A stretch of 64,000 nucleotides of DNA. It comes from Wyeomyia smithii. Taxonomy: Eukaryota > Arthropoda > Insecta > Diptera > Culicidae. Shown here in pieces: positions 1-8,905 of the stretch; within the stretch, counting starts at the first letter, position 1, and each line of letters starts with the position of its first letter. Made by a program: the position numbers and the translations under genes. The notes beneath the pieces were generated by a model, which was given only the letters and a program-made list of their open reading frames with translations, did no database searches and had not been told where the DNA came from. The stretch spans positions 22,389,530-22,453,529 of the forward strand of contig NC_073696.1 in NCBI RefSeq assembly GCF_029784165.1. The letters run 5' to 3'.

Positions 1-27
1 AGCGTTACGTAATTTATGGATGCCGCC
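1..27. mobile_element. Right end of a TTA-flanked (Harbinger-like) MITE, cut by the window edge
   Basis: The first bases (AGCGTTACGTAATTT..GCCGCC) match the right end of the complete MITE at 16006-16273 and are followed by TTA at 28-30, the same putative 3-bp target site. Only the terminal piece lies in the window. PIF/Harbinger elements typically duplicate TTA/TAA, so that superfamily is inferred. Confidence 0.55.
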
Positions 28-189
28 TTAAACCGTGAGTCATTGGGACACATTTGCGGGGAATAATTGGACTACATATAAAACAAAACCTCGATCAAAT
101 CTGACTCTATTTTATAGTAAAAATTTAAATTTTAGGACAAAGTTGATAAGATAGTTTAAGTACAAGTATGCTGGCAAATGGCTGGACAC

Positions 190-3100
190 GTGTAACTTGA
201 GACCCTAATGTGGCCATTCACCTCTGTCCAGCAACTCCTATCCCAACCTCCACGTGGTGCCGACCGGAATACGAGTAACCTTAGCGGAGATCGGGTAACC
301 AACCCCGGTGGAAACTATGGTCGTATGCTGACTGGGAAGGGGGTCGTACGCGGCTGTATCCCCATAGGGGCGACGTACAACAGCGTCTGACCCGGAGCGG
401 GCGGCTGAATTATGGAATGCTGTATCCCGCCAGCTACACCTAAGATGGCAGCCCCATCAGCAGGATGTAGATATCGCGACCCTGGTAAGGTAGCATACCG
501 AAACCTTTCATCAACCACGAACAACGATTTTAGAAATACGGAATGGATCAATCGGCAAAGACCTAGGCTACGAACACGGAAAAAGATTAAGGTAAACGAT
601 TGGAAATTGGGTACTTGGAACGTCCGATCTCTCAATGAACCGGCGCGGGCTGGCTTGCTTGCTCGAGAACTACAGCGGCAGGGAGTCGAAATCGCAGCGA
701 TTCAGGAGGTTCGGTGGCCAAATACCGGAGAAAGGGAATTCCGTGCAGTAGACCCTATTGCACGCACTTCTTTCAAGTACCACATCTACTACAGTGGCGG
801 CAAAGCAGCGGAACGGGGCGTCGGTTTCGTAGTGATGGGAAATCAGAATACAAGAGTCATCCGGTGGAGGCCCGTAGATGACCGTATATGCGTGTTGAGG
901 ATTAAGGGCAAATTCTTCAACTACAGTTTAATCAACACCTACGCACCGACAAACGACAAATCCGATGAAGTCAAAGATGAGTTCTATGACAAGCTTGAGC
1001 GAATCTATGACGAGTGCCCAAAACACGACGTAAAAGTCGTCATCGGAGACGCAAACGCACAGGTTGGGAGGGAGGAATTCTTCCGTCCGGTCATTGGAAG
1101 GCATAGCCTCCACTCGTCAACCAATGAAAACGGCCTGAGGCTGCTAAACTTTGCCGCGGCCAGAGGAATGGCCATATGTAGCTCCTATTTTCCACGTTTG
1201 AATATTCGGAAACACACCTGGAGGCATCCAAATGGAGAAGCCTGCTCCCAGATCGATCACGTACTGATTGACGGTCGGCACTTTTCGGATGTTACTGATG
1301 TTAGGTCTTTTCGGGGACCAAACATTGACTCTGACCATTATCTCGTCGTTTGTAAGATCCGCGCACGGTTGTCGAACGTGCTGAAATCTCGCACAGAGAG
1401 GACGACGCGTTTCAACATTCAGCGGTTGAAAGCTGATGGCGTGGCAGCAGAATACGCCAGAGAGCTGGATCAACGGATCGCAGAACAGCAGGAGGAAGGA
1501 GTGGAAGACATAAATCGGCTGTGGAGCAGTATTCACGGCGCCATCGAAACGACTGCGAGAGAGGTGGTAGGTACGACGCGTGGAAGGCAGCCTAACGGCT
1601 GGTTCGATGCCGAGTGCCAGAGAGCGACAGATGAGAAGAACCGTGCCAGGAGCCGCATGGTCACTGCGGCTACGCGTCAGAACAGAGAGAGGTACAGGGT
1701 GGCAAGAGCTGCTGAAAATAGAACCCACCGTCGGAAGAAGCGCGAGTACGAGGAGCAGGTGCTCGCCAGCGCAGAGGACAGCTATGCTCAAAACGACGTG
1801 CGGAGATTCTATAGAACTGTCAACAGAGTCAGAAGCAGGAATTTCCCGGTGCCGGTCATGTGTAATGACAAGGACGGCAACCTGCCTACTGATAAACCGA
1901 CGGTTGCAGCCAGGTGGAAGGAACATTTTCAGGCGCTATTGAACGGTGAGGTACCGGATGAGCAGAGCAGGAACAGGATGACGATTATGAGTGACGAACA
2001 AGCTGTGGAGCCACCAACACAGGAGGAGGTGAAAAAGGCGATTAATGAGCTGAAAAACGGCAAGGCCGCTGGTAAGGACGGTATCCCGGCCGAACTTCTA
2101 AAAGCGGGAAGCGAGCGGCTGTACTATGCGGTCCACCAGATAATACTAAGAATCTGGGTGGACGAACAAATGCCGAACGACTGGTTGGAAGGCCTCATAT
2201 GCCCTATCTATAAAAAGGGCAATCGATTGGATTGTGGCAACTATCGAGGGATAACGTTGCTCAACTCCGCATATCAAGTGCTCTCCCGTATCCTGTTTTT
2301 CAGATTGAGACCGCTAGCGGAACCTTTTGTTGGCGAATACCAGGCTGGTTTCCGACAAGGGCGTTCCACGACGGATCAAATTTTCACCCTGCAACAGATC
2401 CTCGATAAGTTCCGGGAGTACAACTTATCGACTCACCATCTTTTTGTGGACTTCAGGGCGGCATACGACTCAGTGAAAAGAAACGAGCTGTGGCAGATCA
2501 TGCTGGAACACGGTTTCCCTGCGAAACTAATAAAGCTGAGTCGAATGACACTGGAGGGATCAAAATCGTGCGTGCGGATAGCTGGCGAGACAGCAGCCGC
2601 GTTCGTAACGTTGGATGGACTGAAGCAGGGGGATGCGCTCTCCAACCTACTGTTTAACATCGCTCTTGAGGGTGCAGTACGAAGAGCAAACGTCGAAAGA
2701 AACGGTACGATCATCACAAAATCTCACATGCTTCTTGGCTTTGCGGACGACGTCGATATCATCGGTATCAACCGTAAGGCCGTGGAGGAGGCCTTCGTTC
2801 CTTTTAAGAGAGAAGCAGCGAGATTGGGACTTGTCATTAACTCTGCCAAAACGAAGTACATGGTAGCTGGCAGAGAGCGTGGGAGTCCCCGTGGTGTTGG
2901 TGCTGAGGTGGAGATAGATGGGGAACGATTTGAAGTGGTTGACGAATTCGTTTATCTTGGTACGCTTGTGACATGTGACAACGATATGAGCCGTGAAGTG
3001 AAACAACGAGTTGCAGCTGCGAACAGGGCTTTCTACGGACTGCGTAGCCAGCTACGGTCCCGTAGTTTGCAAACTCGCACAAAACTAGCGCTGTATAGGA

Positions 3101-3573
3101 CGCTGATACTCCCGGTGGCCCTTTACGGACATGAAGCATGGACGCTGAAGGAAGCTGATCGACGAGTGCTCGGAGTTTTTGAGCGTAAAATTCTGCGATC
3201 GATACTTGGCGGTAAACTGGAAGACGGAGTGTGGCGCAGACGCATGAATCACGAGTTGTACCAGGTATACAAACATGCTGATATAGTGAAGGTAATACAG
3301 CGGGGCAGGCTGCAGTGGGCTGGACATGTAGCCAGGATCCCTGACGAGAGAGCCGCCAAAACTATCTTCAGTAGAAAACCTGGAAGAGGCCGTCGACTCC
3401 GTGGTAGGCCTCGCACGCGGTGGATGTGCGCGGTGGAAGAAGATGCACGATCTGCTGGTGTACGGGGAGACTGGAGAACGGCTGCTCAAGACAGAAGAAG
3501 ATGGACATCTCTAATTCGTTCGGCCCTGGACCGGTGAACGGTCCGTTAGCCAAAAAAGTAAGTAAGTAAGTAT
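190..3573 (+). mobile_element. RTE-clade non-LTR retrotransposon, near-complete copy
   Basis: This element holds one intact endonuclease/reverse transcriptase frame (412-3537) and ends in a short tandem tail of AGTA units at about 3557-3573, as RTE elements do instead of a long poly-A. The 5' limit is approximate. It was set where similarity to the start of the second copy begins (both share a CCTATC..CACCTCCACG stretch, here near 237-253). A 60-codon frame at 208-390 lies upstream in the same frame and is separated from the main frame by two stops (TGA at 388-390 and just before the ATG). RTE elements are known for small upstream frames of this kind, but there is no independent sign that it is translated. 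The mosquito RTE JAM1 is a plausible relative; the family name is not asserted. Confidence 0.85.
412..3537 (+). CDS. RTE-like endonuclease/reverse transcriptase polyprotein (ORF2), intact, 1041 aa
   Basis: This protein would nick target DNA and copy the element RNA at the nick (target-primed reverse transcription). Residues about 65-315 form an AP-type endonuclease: GTWNVRSL (Asn70), IQEVRW (Glu99), INTYAPT (Tyr177), GDANAQVG (Asp213, Asn215), QIDHVLID and the terminal SDH (Asp308-His309). All expected catalytic positions are present. Residues about 390-460 are a basic, helical linker. The reverse transcriptase spans about 540-820, with NGKAAGKDGIPAELL, YKKGNRLDCGNYRGI, FVDFRAAYDSV (motif A, Asp680), GLKQGDALSNLLF (736-748) and FADDVDII (motif C, Asp779-Asp780). 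The C-terminal part has YLGTLV, LYGHEAW and WAGHVARIPDERA, usual for RTE proteins, and no RNase H or CCHC knuckle is visible. The ATG at 412 is the first after two in-frame stops; the real start could lie nearer residue 60. Length fits RTE ORF2 (about 1000 aa). The frame is uninterrupted, so the copy is probably young. Confidence 0.9.
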   Translation: MECCIPPATPKMAAPSAGCRYRDPGKVAYRNLSSTTNNDFRNTEWINRQRPRLRTRKKIKVNDWKLGTWNVRSLNEPARAGLLARELQRQGVEIAAIQEVRWPNTGEREFRAVDPIARTSFKYHIYYSGGKAAERGVGFVVMGNQNTRVIRWRPVDDRICVLRIKGKFFNYSLINTYAPTNDKSDEVKDEFYDKLERIYDECPKHDVKVVIGDANAQVGREEFFRPVIGRHSLHSSTNENGLRLLNFAAARGMAICSSYFPRLNIRKHTWRHPNGEACSQIDHVLIDGRHFSDVTDVRSFRGPNIDSDHYLVVCKIRARLSNVLKSRTERTTRFNIQRLKADGVAAEYARELDQRIAEQQEEGVEDINRLWSSIHGAIETTAREVVGTTRGRQPNGWFDAECQRATDEKNRARSRMVTAATRQNRERYRVARAAENRTHRRKKREYEEQVLASAEDSYAQNDVRRFYRTVNRVRSRNFPVPVMCNDKDGNLPTDKPTVAARWKEHFQALLNGEVPDEQSRNRMTIMSDEQAVEPPTQEEVKKAINELKNGKAAGKDGIPAELLKAGSERLYYAVHQIILRIWVDEQMPNDWLEGLICPIYKKGNRLDCGNYRGITLLNSAYQVLSRILFFRLRPLAEPFVGEYQAGFRQGRSTTDQIFTLQQILDKFREYNLSTHHLFVDFRAAYDSVKRNELWQIMLEHGFPAKLIKLSRMTLEGSKSCVRIAGETAAAFVTLDGLKQGDALSNLLFNIALEGAVRRANVERNGTIITKSHMLLGFADDVDIIGINRKAVEEAFVPFKREAARLGLVINSAKTKYMVAGRERGSPRGVGAEVEIDGERFEVVDEFVYLGTLVTCDNDMSREVKQRVAAANRAFYGLRSQLRSRSLQTRTKLALYRTLILPVALYGHEAWTLKEADRRVLGVFERKILRSILGGKLEDGVWRRRMNHELYQVYKHADIVKVIQRGRLQWAGHVARIPDERAAKTIFSRKPGRGRRLRGRPRTRWMCAVEEDARSAGVRGDWRTAAQDRRRWTSLIRSALDR

Positions 3574-3789
3574 GCGTTTGAAATGTGAAAGGCGGAGATG
3601 TGAGATTATTGACAGACACAATAAAATTTTGCACACAAACAGATAAATCACAATTAATTTGAGTAAAAGCTTTTACAATATATAAGCGATGTAGTCGGAA
3701 TTAGAGTAAAAATAAAACCGTATTAAAATGAAAAAGAAAGAAAAGGTTAAAACTTAGATATAGGTAGAATAAATTAGGTTAGAGTAAGA
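3574..3789. other. AT-rich spacer, nothing recognised
   Basis: This is low-GC sequence between the RTE tail and the SINE-like stretch. No frame, repeat boundary or RNA motif was recognised. Confidence 0.5.
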
Positions 3790-3987
3790 AATCAGAAGGA
3801 AGCCTCGTAGCCGCAAAATCACAGAGTCCGCTTTAAAAAGCGGGTGGGCGAGGGTTCGAATCTTAGTAGAATCAGGGTCATCCGAAGTTAACGGATTTAG
3901 GCATGGGTTTATTCGCAGACTTCCCATTAACCCTTCCTTCACGTTGAATTCTGCAAAACCACGACCTTTAATACCTTTTAACAAAAA
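3790..3987 (+). repeat. SINE-like sequence with a tRNA-type B box (candidate)
   Basis: A GGTTCGAATC element at 3853-3862 matches the B box of RNA polymerase III promoters. It is preceded by a short stem (CCGCTTT/AAAGCGG, 3826-3842) reminiscent of an anticodon arm. No complete cloverleaf can be drawn, so it is not a tRNA gene. A unique-looking body follows, ending in a short A-run at about 3982-3988. The layout (tRNA-like head, body, A-rich tail) suggests a SINE, but the A box is poor and no second copy lies in the window. Confidence 0.3.
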
Positions 3988-3989
3988 AA

Positions 3990-5127
3990 CTAAACATATG
4001 AAAATGCAGTCCTGTCTGTCTGTCTGATCCATATAGGCTCGGAAACTACTGCACGAATCACTGTGAAATTTTGTATATAGGGGTTTTGGGGCCGAGAGAG
4101 ATTACTAAGATAGTTCGAGACCCCTCTCTTTTCTAGAAGGGAGGGGTCCCATACAAATGGAACACAAATTTCTGCACATCTCGAGAACTAATCAAGTAAA
4201 TAGAACCAAATTTGGCATGTAAAAGTTCTTAAAGCTAACAAATATGTCCAAAGTGGCTCGACACCCCTTCCTCTTCCTTGAGGGAGGGGTCCCATACAAA
4301 TGAAACACAAGGTTCTGCTTCTCGGGAACTCTTCAAATAAATGGAACATATAAAAGTTTTTAGACCCAAAAAATATTTCCATGACGGTTTGAGACCCCTC
4401 CCGCTTCTGGAATTGAGGGGTTCCATACAAATGAAACACAAATTTCGCACAACTCGAGAACCAATCAAGCAAATACAACCAAATTTGGCATGTGAATATT
4501 TTTAGGGGTAACAAATATGTTCATGCTGGTTCAACAGCCCTCCCTTTTCTGAAAGAGAGGGCTCCCATACAAGTGAAACGCATATTTCTTAAATTCCAGA
4601 ACTATTAAAGTAAATGGAATCAAATATGGCATGCGAGGGTTTATTTTAGTGGTGGTTCGACACACCTCCCTCTTTTTAAAGGAAGGGTTCTTATACAAAT
4701 AGTACATTAACTTCTATAGTGGTTTGGCATTTCTCCATATTCTGGAAGGGGAGATTTAAAAACTACCCAACATGGGAATTTTCTGAATCGTAATGATGCA
4801 CTGAAGCCACAAATCGACCTTAGGCACCATTTTGAATTTTAAGATGGTGACTTCCGGTGTCTGGAAATCAGCCGAAAATGAACAAATACCATTCAACATA
4901 TTCATATTTCAAATATTTCCGGAACCATAACCATAACTTCACATGCCATTTTGAAGTCCAAGATTCGGTTTCTGGGAAATAGTCTAATGTGACCAAATAC
5001 AACCCAATAAATATGAATATTTCCGTAATCGTGATGATGCACAGAAACCTTCAATTGGCCCCAGATATCATTTTGAATGCTACATAAAAAAAAAAATGGG
5101 CGGGACGAAGTTTGCCGGGACAGCTAG
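3990..5127 (+). mobile_element. Short non-autonomous Helitron-like element
   Basis: The 5' end (CTAAACATATGAAAATGCAG, leading T lost) matches the start of the second copy at 32084, which begins with A|TCTAAACATATAAAAATG. The 3' end is GGGACGAAGTTTGCC..CAGCTAG|T, fitting the Helitron rule of CTRR before a target T. Between them are diverged tandem modules: a Cys-less non-coding unit with CCCATACAAATG and AAACACAAATTTCTGC around 4150-4720, then units with CCATTTTGAA..AAGATGGTGACTTCCGG around 4820-5080. No Rep/helicase frame is present, so it would need a helper. Helitron is inferred from the ends and module pattern; a clear 3' hairpin was not found. Confidence 0.55.
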
Positions 5128-5999
5128 TCTGTAATAAAAATGGTCTTATTTCTGTCTTTGGAGAAGGCAAGGTTCACTTGTAGATAAAAGAGTCTACTCG
5201 GTTAGAAGTTCTAACATTGAATGATTTATTGAATTCGTTCTAGGGAGGCCCATCGAGAGTGTCCATGCTATTATGCTGGCGATGCGTTTTTGGGTGGCGG
5301 ACAGATGTTTATGTAAACATCGCCGCAATCTGACACTAAGCTAAACGTGCATACAATGTTGCAGTGTTCAGTAGTGTCGCTCGAAATTATTATGCCACAA
5401 ATCCTGGAAACTGGTCAAAGGGCCATTCAGTTGAAACCTCTCCAGGAAATTGTAATTGGCGATAATATTGGCCGGAGGCAGCGAGGCTCCGAGTAGTAAG
5501 CGTAAAAAGGAAAGGCATACACACAAGCACGAGTTATAATAGTTATGGCAGTTACTCTCAATAATTAATAATAGAACTGCGGGATACAGCAAACACCCAG
5601 GCGATATAACAAATGATCAATATTTCTTGCCGTAGTGATGAGTCCATACAATGAAATGAACAATTAAAAAGGTTTAGTTTACCTGTCTTAAAATAAAAGT
5701 TTTTTAAAACTGATAACGTTAATACAAGTACAGAAAACAAATTGACAAACTGCAAGTGCAACTGCAAGCAAAAAGATGAAATTTTTTTTACATAAATCGA
5801 TCGTGATACCCAGAAAAATTTTAATGACATTTGAACAAAAATTCAAATTGAAATCAGCGCAAAAAGATATAAGATTGAATCTTGATTTAAAGCCTTCTGG
5901 GGGTCTACACGTGAAGAACATATGCACTCTGAGTAACAATAGATCAAAATCTTATTTACAAAAACGCTATGCTATAAACTAAATTCAAAATTTATTACT
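5128..5999. other. Non-coding spacer, nothing recognised
   Basis: No transposon end pairs, RNA genes or convincing frames were seen. The short open stretches here are AT-driven. The segment 5220-5560 is more GC-balanced and could be a fragment of an old element, but nothing in it is diagnostic. Confidence 0.45.
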
Positions 6000-6130
6000 T
6001 AAATTCAGGACAAAGTCGGTGAACGGTCGGTGAAAGCCCAGCCTTTACATCGTAACGAACGACAACGACCAGTGATGCGTCAATTTCGCAGCTTCCCGAG
6101 GATTAACAGTCCGAAGTACCTTCTTTACTT
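6000..6130 (+). pseudogene. RTE endonuclease scrap
   Basis: The stretch ending in AGTCCGAAGTACCTTCTT aligns by eye with the endonuclease region of the 37-kb RTE copy (near 38020-38095), including the run AACG.CAACG.CCA..G.TGCGT before it. It is about 130 bp with no open frame, a decayed fragment of the same lineage. Confidence 0.5.
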
Positions 6131-6309
6131 CGGTTGACACCTGAAAGGCGATACAGTAAACAGAAGCGGAGCAGGAACTGACCTAGGACCCGCACCACCA
6201 AGTTCTTTGTGAGATCGGGAAGCTGAAGAACCACAGTGCAGTTTTAACATTAAGATATATTACCGTGTAAATGGTGTTACCAACATTATCACAATAATGA
6301 TTATCATTA

Positions 6310-6937
6310 CAGTCATACCTCGATATAAGGCAACCTCGATATAACGTAGCTCGATATAACGTAACTTTTACCTCGATATAACGTAACTTTTTAAAATGTA
6401 TTGAAATTGAAAATAAATGATACAGCAACTGTTTTTGGGCTATAAATTGCTTCAAAAAAATATTTGTAGTAAGTTTTGAAACCAATGGCACCAATGCGAA
6501 AATTGTCAAAAATGTGCATTAGGAAGGTTTAAAAATACTAATAGGTGATGGGAAATAGGTTTTTACGCATCCTTCAGTAACAATTCACAGTCTTGCAACA
6601 ATTAAAAAAAATAGTTTTCTGCTTGTTGAAATTTTCTCTGAATGGGCATAAGAGAGGTTTAAAAATACTGATAGGTGATGGGAAACAGGTTTTCGCGCAT
6701 CTGTGAGTAACCATTTGTATCAATTGAAAAAAATATTTTTTTTTTTACTTCTGAAAATATATCTAAATGGGCATAAGAGAGGTTAAAAAAACTGATAGAT
6801 GACGAAAAACAGGTTTTCGCGCATTTTTGAGTAACCATTAACATTCTTGCATAAATAATTTTTTTTTTGCTTCGATATAACGTGACTCGATATAACGTAA
6901 CGAAAATAGAAATAAAGTTACCTTATATTGATGACTG
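6310..6937. mobile_element. TA-flanked pogo-like MITE
   Basis: The left end CAGTCATACCTCGATATAAG and the right end (rc CAGTCATCAATATAAGG) are imperfect inverted repeats. Both abut TA (6308-6309 and 6938-6939), the target of Tc1/mariner/pogo transposons. The motif CGATATAACG recurs near both ends. The interior is non-coding and carries three tandem units (separate entry). Pogo affinity is inferred from the CAGTC start and the palindromic subterminal repeats. Confidence 0.7.
6524..6900 (+). repeat. Three tandem units of about 125-130 bp inside the MITE
   Basis: Units begin at about 6524, 6654 and 6779, each with AGGTTTAAAAATACTRATAG, then GATGGGAAA.AGGTTTT.GCGCAT and AATGGGCATAAGAG. The units are diverged, so the amplification is old or followed by drift. 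Confidence 0.7.
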
Positions 6938-6939
6938 TA

Positions 6940-8040
6940 TTTGCAAACTTTCTAAAAAACACTTGTGAATTTCGAAAACATCAAACTCATTTTCATCCAA
7001 AATACCACGTGAGCGAAAATTTTGTGGTCCGATTCTGGCCATGGCCTACTTTGATCTCACTTTTGATTCAAGGTGTTACTAATGTCGAATTCGTTTTTAC
7101 GGCAGGACTATACCGTCCCGGACTAAAATTTGCAGCTGAAAAAAAAACACTTTCCGAGCAGTTGCAATAGTGTGCGTAATACCAGAGGTAGCAATCACTT
7201 TTGTTTTGGTCATTATCGCCATTGTCTTTTTGTCGCGTTTGTGCTACTGTACGAAAAATTTGCCAATTTACTGAAAATGACAAAATAACACAATAAAATA
7301 AATAAAAGCCAACCTGATGTTTGACACGCGGAGAACGATTATCAAAGCAAACCGATTTTGACACATTTTTTTTTTATTTTGACACATATGTGTGAATGTG
7401 TTGGTGTCTTCAAAACTGCACTCTGTTTCTTTCGCGGACTGTCCGGGACAGAAAAAGGGTAGTCCGGGATAGTCAGGAAAATGAAAAAAAAAAAACAGCA
7501 ATAGGACAAAATGTAGTCCGCGGGGTAGCTACACAGCAAAAACGAAAACAACATAAACTAACAAAAACACTTGCGATACATAGTTAAATTTTCATACGAA
7601 ATTGACATTGAGTTGAAACCCGAGAAGTAAAAAACAATAAATAAAAACATACTACATGGCGACCGAAGTATATAATAAATTCTAATAAAGGCAAAAATGG
7701 ATTGATCGAATTACATCATTTTTATAATTCGACTAACTTAGGAATTCAAATAATAAAGTATATGTTTTGGGAAATGATACTAAAACATAGTTGAAGCAAT
7801 TTTTGAATAACATTCAAATTAAACCGCCATTGAGACTGTCATTTGATTGAAATAAAAAATTGAATGTTTAGATTTAGAACAAAGTTCATACAAGCTCGAC
7901 AAAAAATATTCAAATTGAAACAATTATAATAAACCACGATATGAGTTAAAGTATATTTGAGAAATTGACAAAGTATTGGCAGACATAACACAAATGGTTA
8001 AGAAGCTATTGGTGAGTTAGAACTCAGAAAACTCCTTTAA
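6940..8040. other. AT-rich spacer, nothing recognised
   Basis: This is AT-rich, non-coding sequence with homopolymer runs (T-run near 7367, A-run near 7483). Short frames on both strands lack family motifs. No paired ends were recognised. Confidence 0.45.
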
Positions 8041-8905
8041 ATGATTTTGATTCGGATTCCATAGCTAATACACTTGGTGTACCGCAAGGAAGTGTTCTGG
8101 GGCCCATTTTATTTATTATTATTCACAGTAATAACATAAAGCAAGTTTCACGGTTCTGTGATATTGATTTATTCGCTGGTGACACATTTATTGCAGCTAT
8201 GCACCCGCTTGATGTTACACTTCTGAACCATGTTTCAGATTAAAAACTCAAGCTACTACTTCAGCCAACTCTAGACTAGATATAAATATTGCAGTTCATG
8301 ATGAGACGATTGATCGCGTAAATTAATTAAAGTATCTTGGAGTAATTATTTATGACAAATTAACTTTTGAGTCTCACATTGATAATGTCACAAAAAATGG
8401 CCAAAAAATACGGTGTCTGACCGTTTGACCGTTGACCGTTAATTGTAAAATTCAGCTGAATAAGTCGATCATTTCACCACATAGCGATTTCTGCACATCC
8501 GTCTTATTTCTTGCAAACAATACGCAACTATTGAGATTGCAACGTTTATAGAATAGAATCATGCGACAAATATTAAACTGATAGATACACTTTCTCAGGT
8601 TTTATGTGGACGCATTGCGATGGCTTTCTGTGAAGAAAAGAGTATATTTTTGACAATGGTGTTTTTCTATAAAATTTTTGATATTTCTGTGACCGAATCG
8701 ATAGAGGAAGTGATTTTCATAAATACAACACTAGAAACGCGAAAGATGCCAGAACACCGAATGTACTTTTCGGACGATCACAGAACTCTCTCTTGTACCA
8801 AGGAGAAAACATTTTTAATTCGACGTCCACACAAGTAAAACGTGCAAAAAAAAAAACGTGAAAATTAGAGACGAAACTGCAACAATTAACCGCCATAAAC
8901 AGATC
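8041..8905 (+). pseudogene. Reverse transcriptase relic of a CR1/jockey-type non-LTR element
   Basis: Reading across frameshifts, the motifs come in the right order. GVPQGSVLGPILF is encoded from 8076 (RT block 4). A degenerate catalytic box FAGDT lies at 8172-8186, where FADDT is expected, so the second-position Asp is lost. Then come YLGVIIYDKLTFESHID (near 8333), a SPHSDFC.SVLFLANNTQLLRLQRL-like stretch (8475-8550) and RWLSVKKRVYFLTMVFFYKI (8620-8680) of the C-terminal region. Stops and frameshifts break it throughout. The PHFDYC..LFLA-type thumb signature is typical of CR1/jockey-like elements, distinct from the RTE copies in this window. It is 5'-truncated at about 8041, as is usual for LINEs. 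Confidence 0.7.

Noticed and set aside
208..390. 60-codon frame just upstream of the RTE ORF2, same frame
   Set aside because: RTE elements can have a tiny first frame, but there is no recognisable domain and no way to see translation, so it is mentioned under the element and not called as a gene.
1144..1926. 260-codon minus-strand frame inside the RTE
   Set aside because: It is the antisense shadow of the long reverse transcriptase frame and has no domain of its own.
3798..3875. Possible tRNA gene
   Set aside because: A good B box (GGTTCGAATC) is present, but no acceptor stem, D arm or clean cloverleaf can be formed; kept only as a SINE-like candidate.
5220..5600. Possible long terminal repeat
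   Set aside because: Looked promoter-like, but no second copy, primer-binding site or polypurine tract was found nearby.
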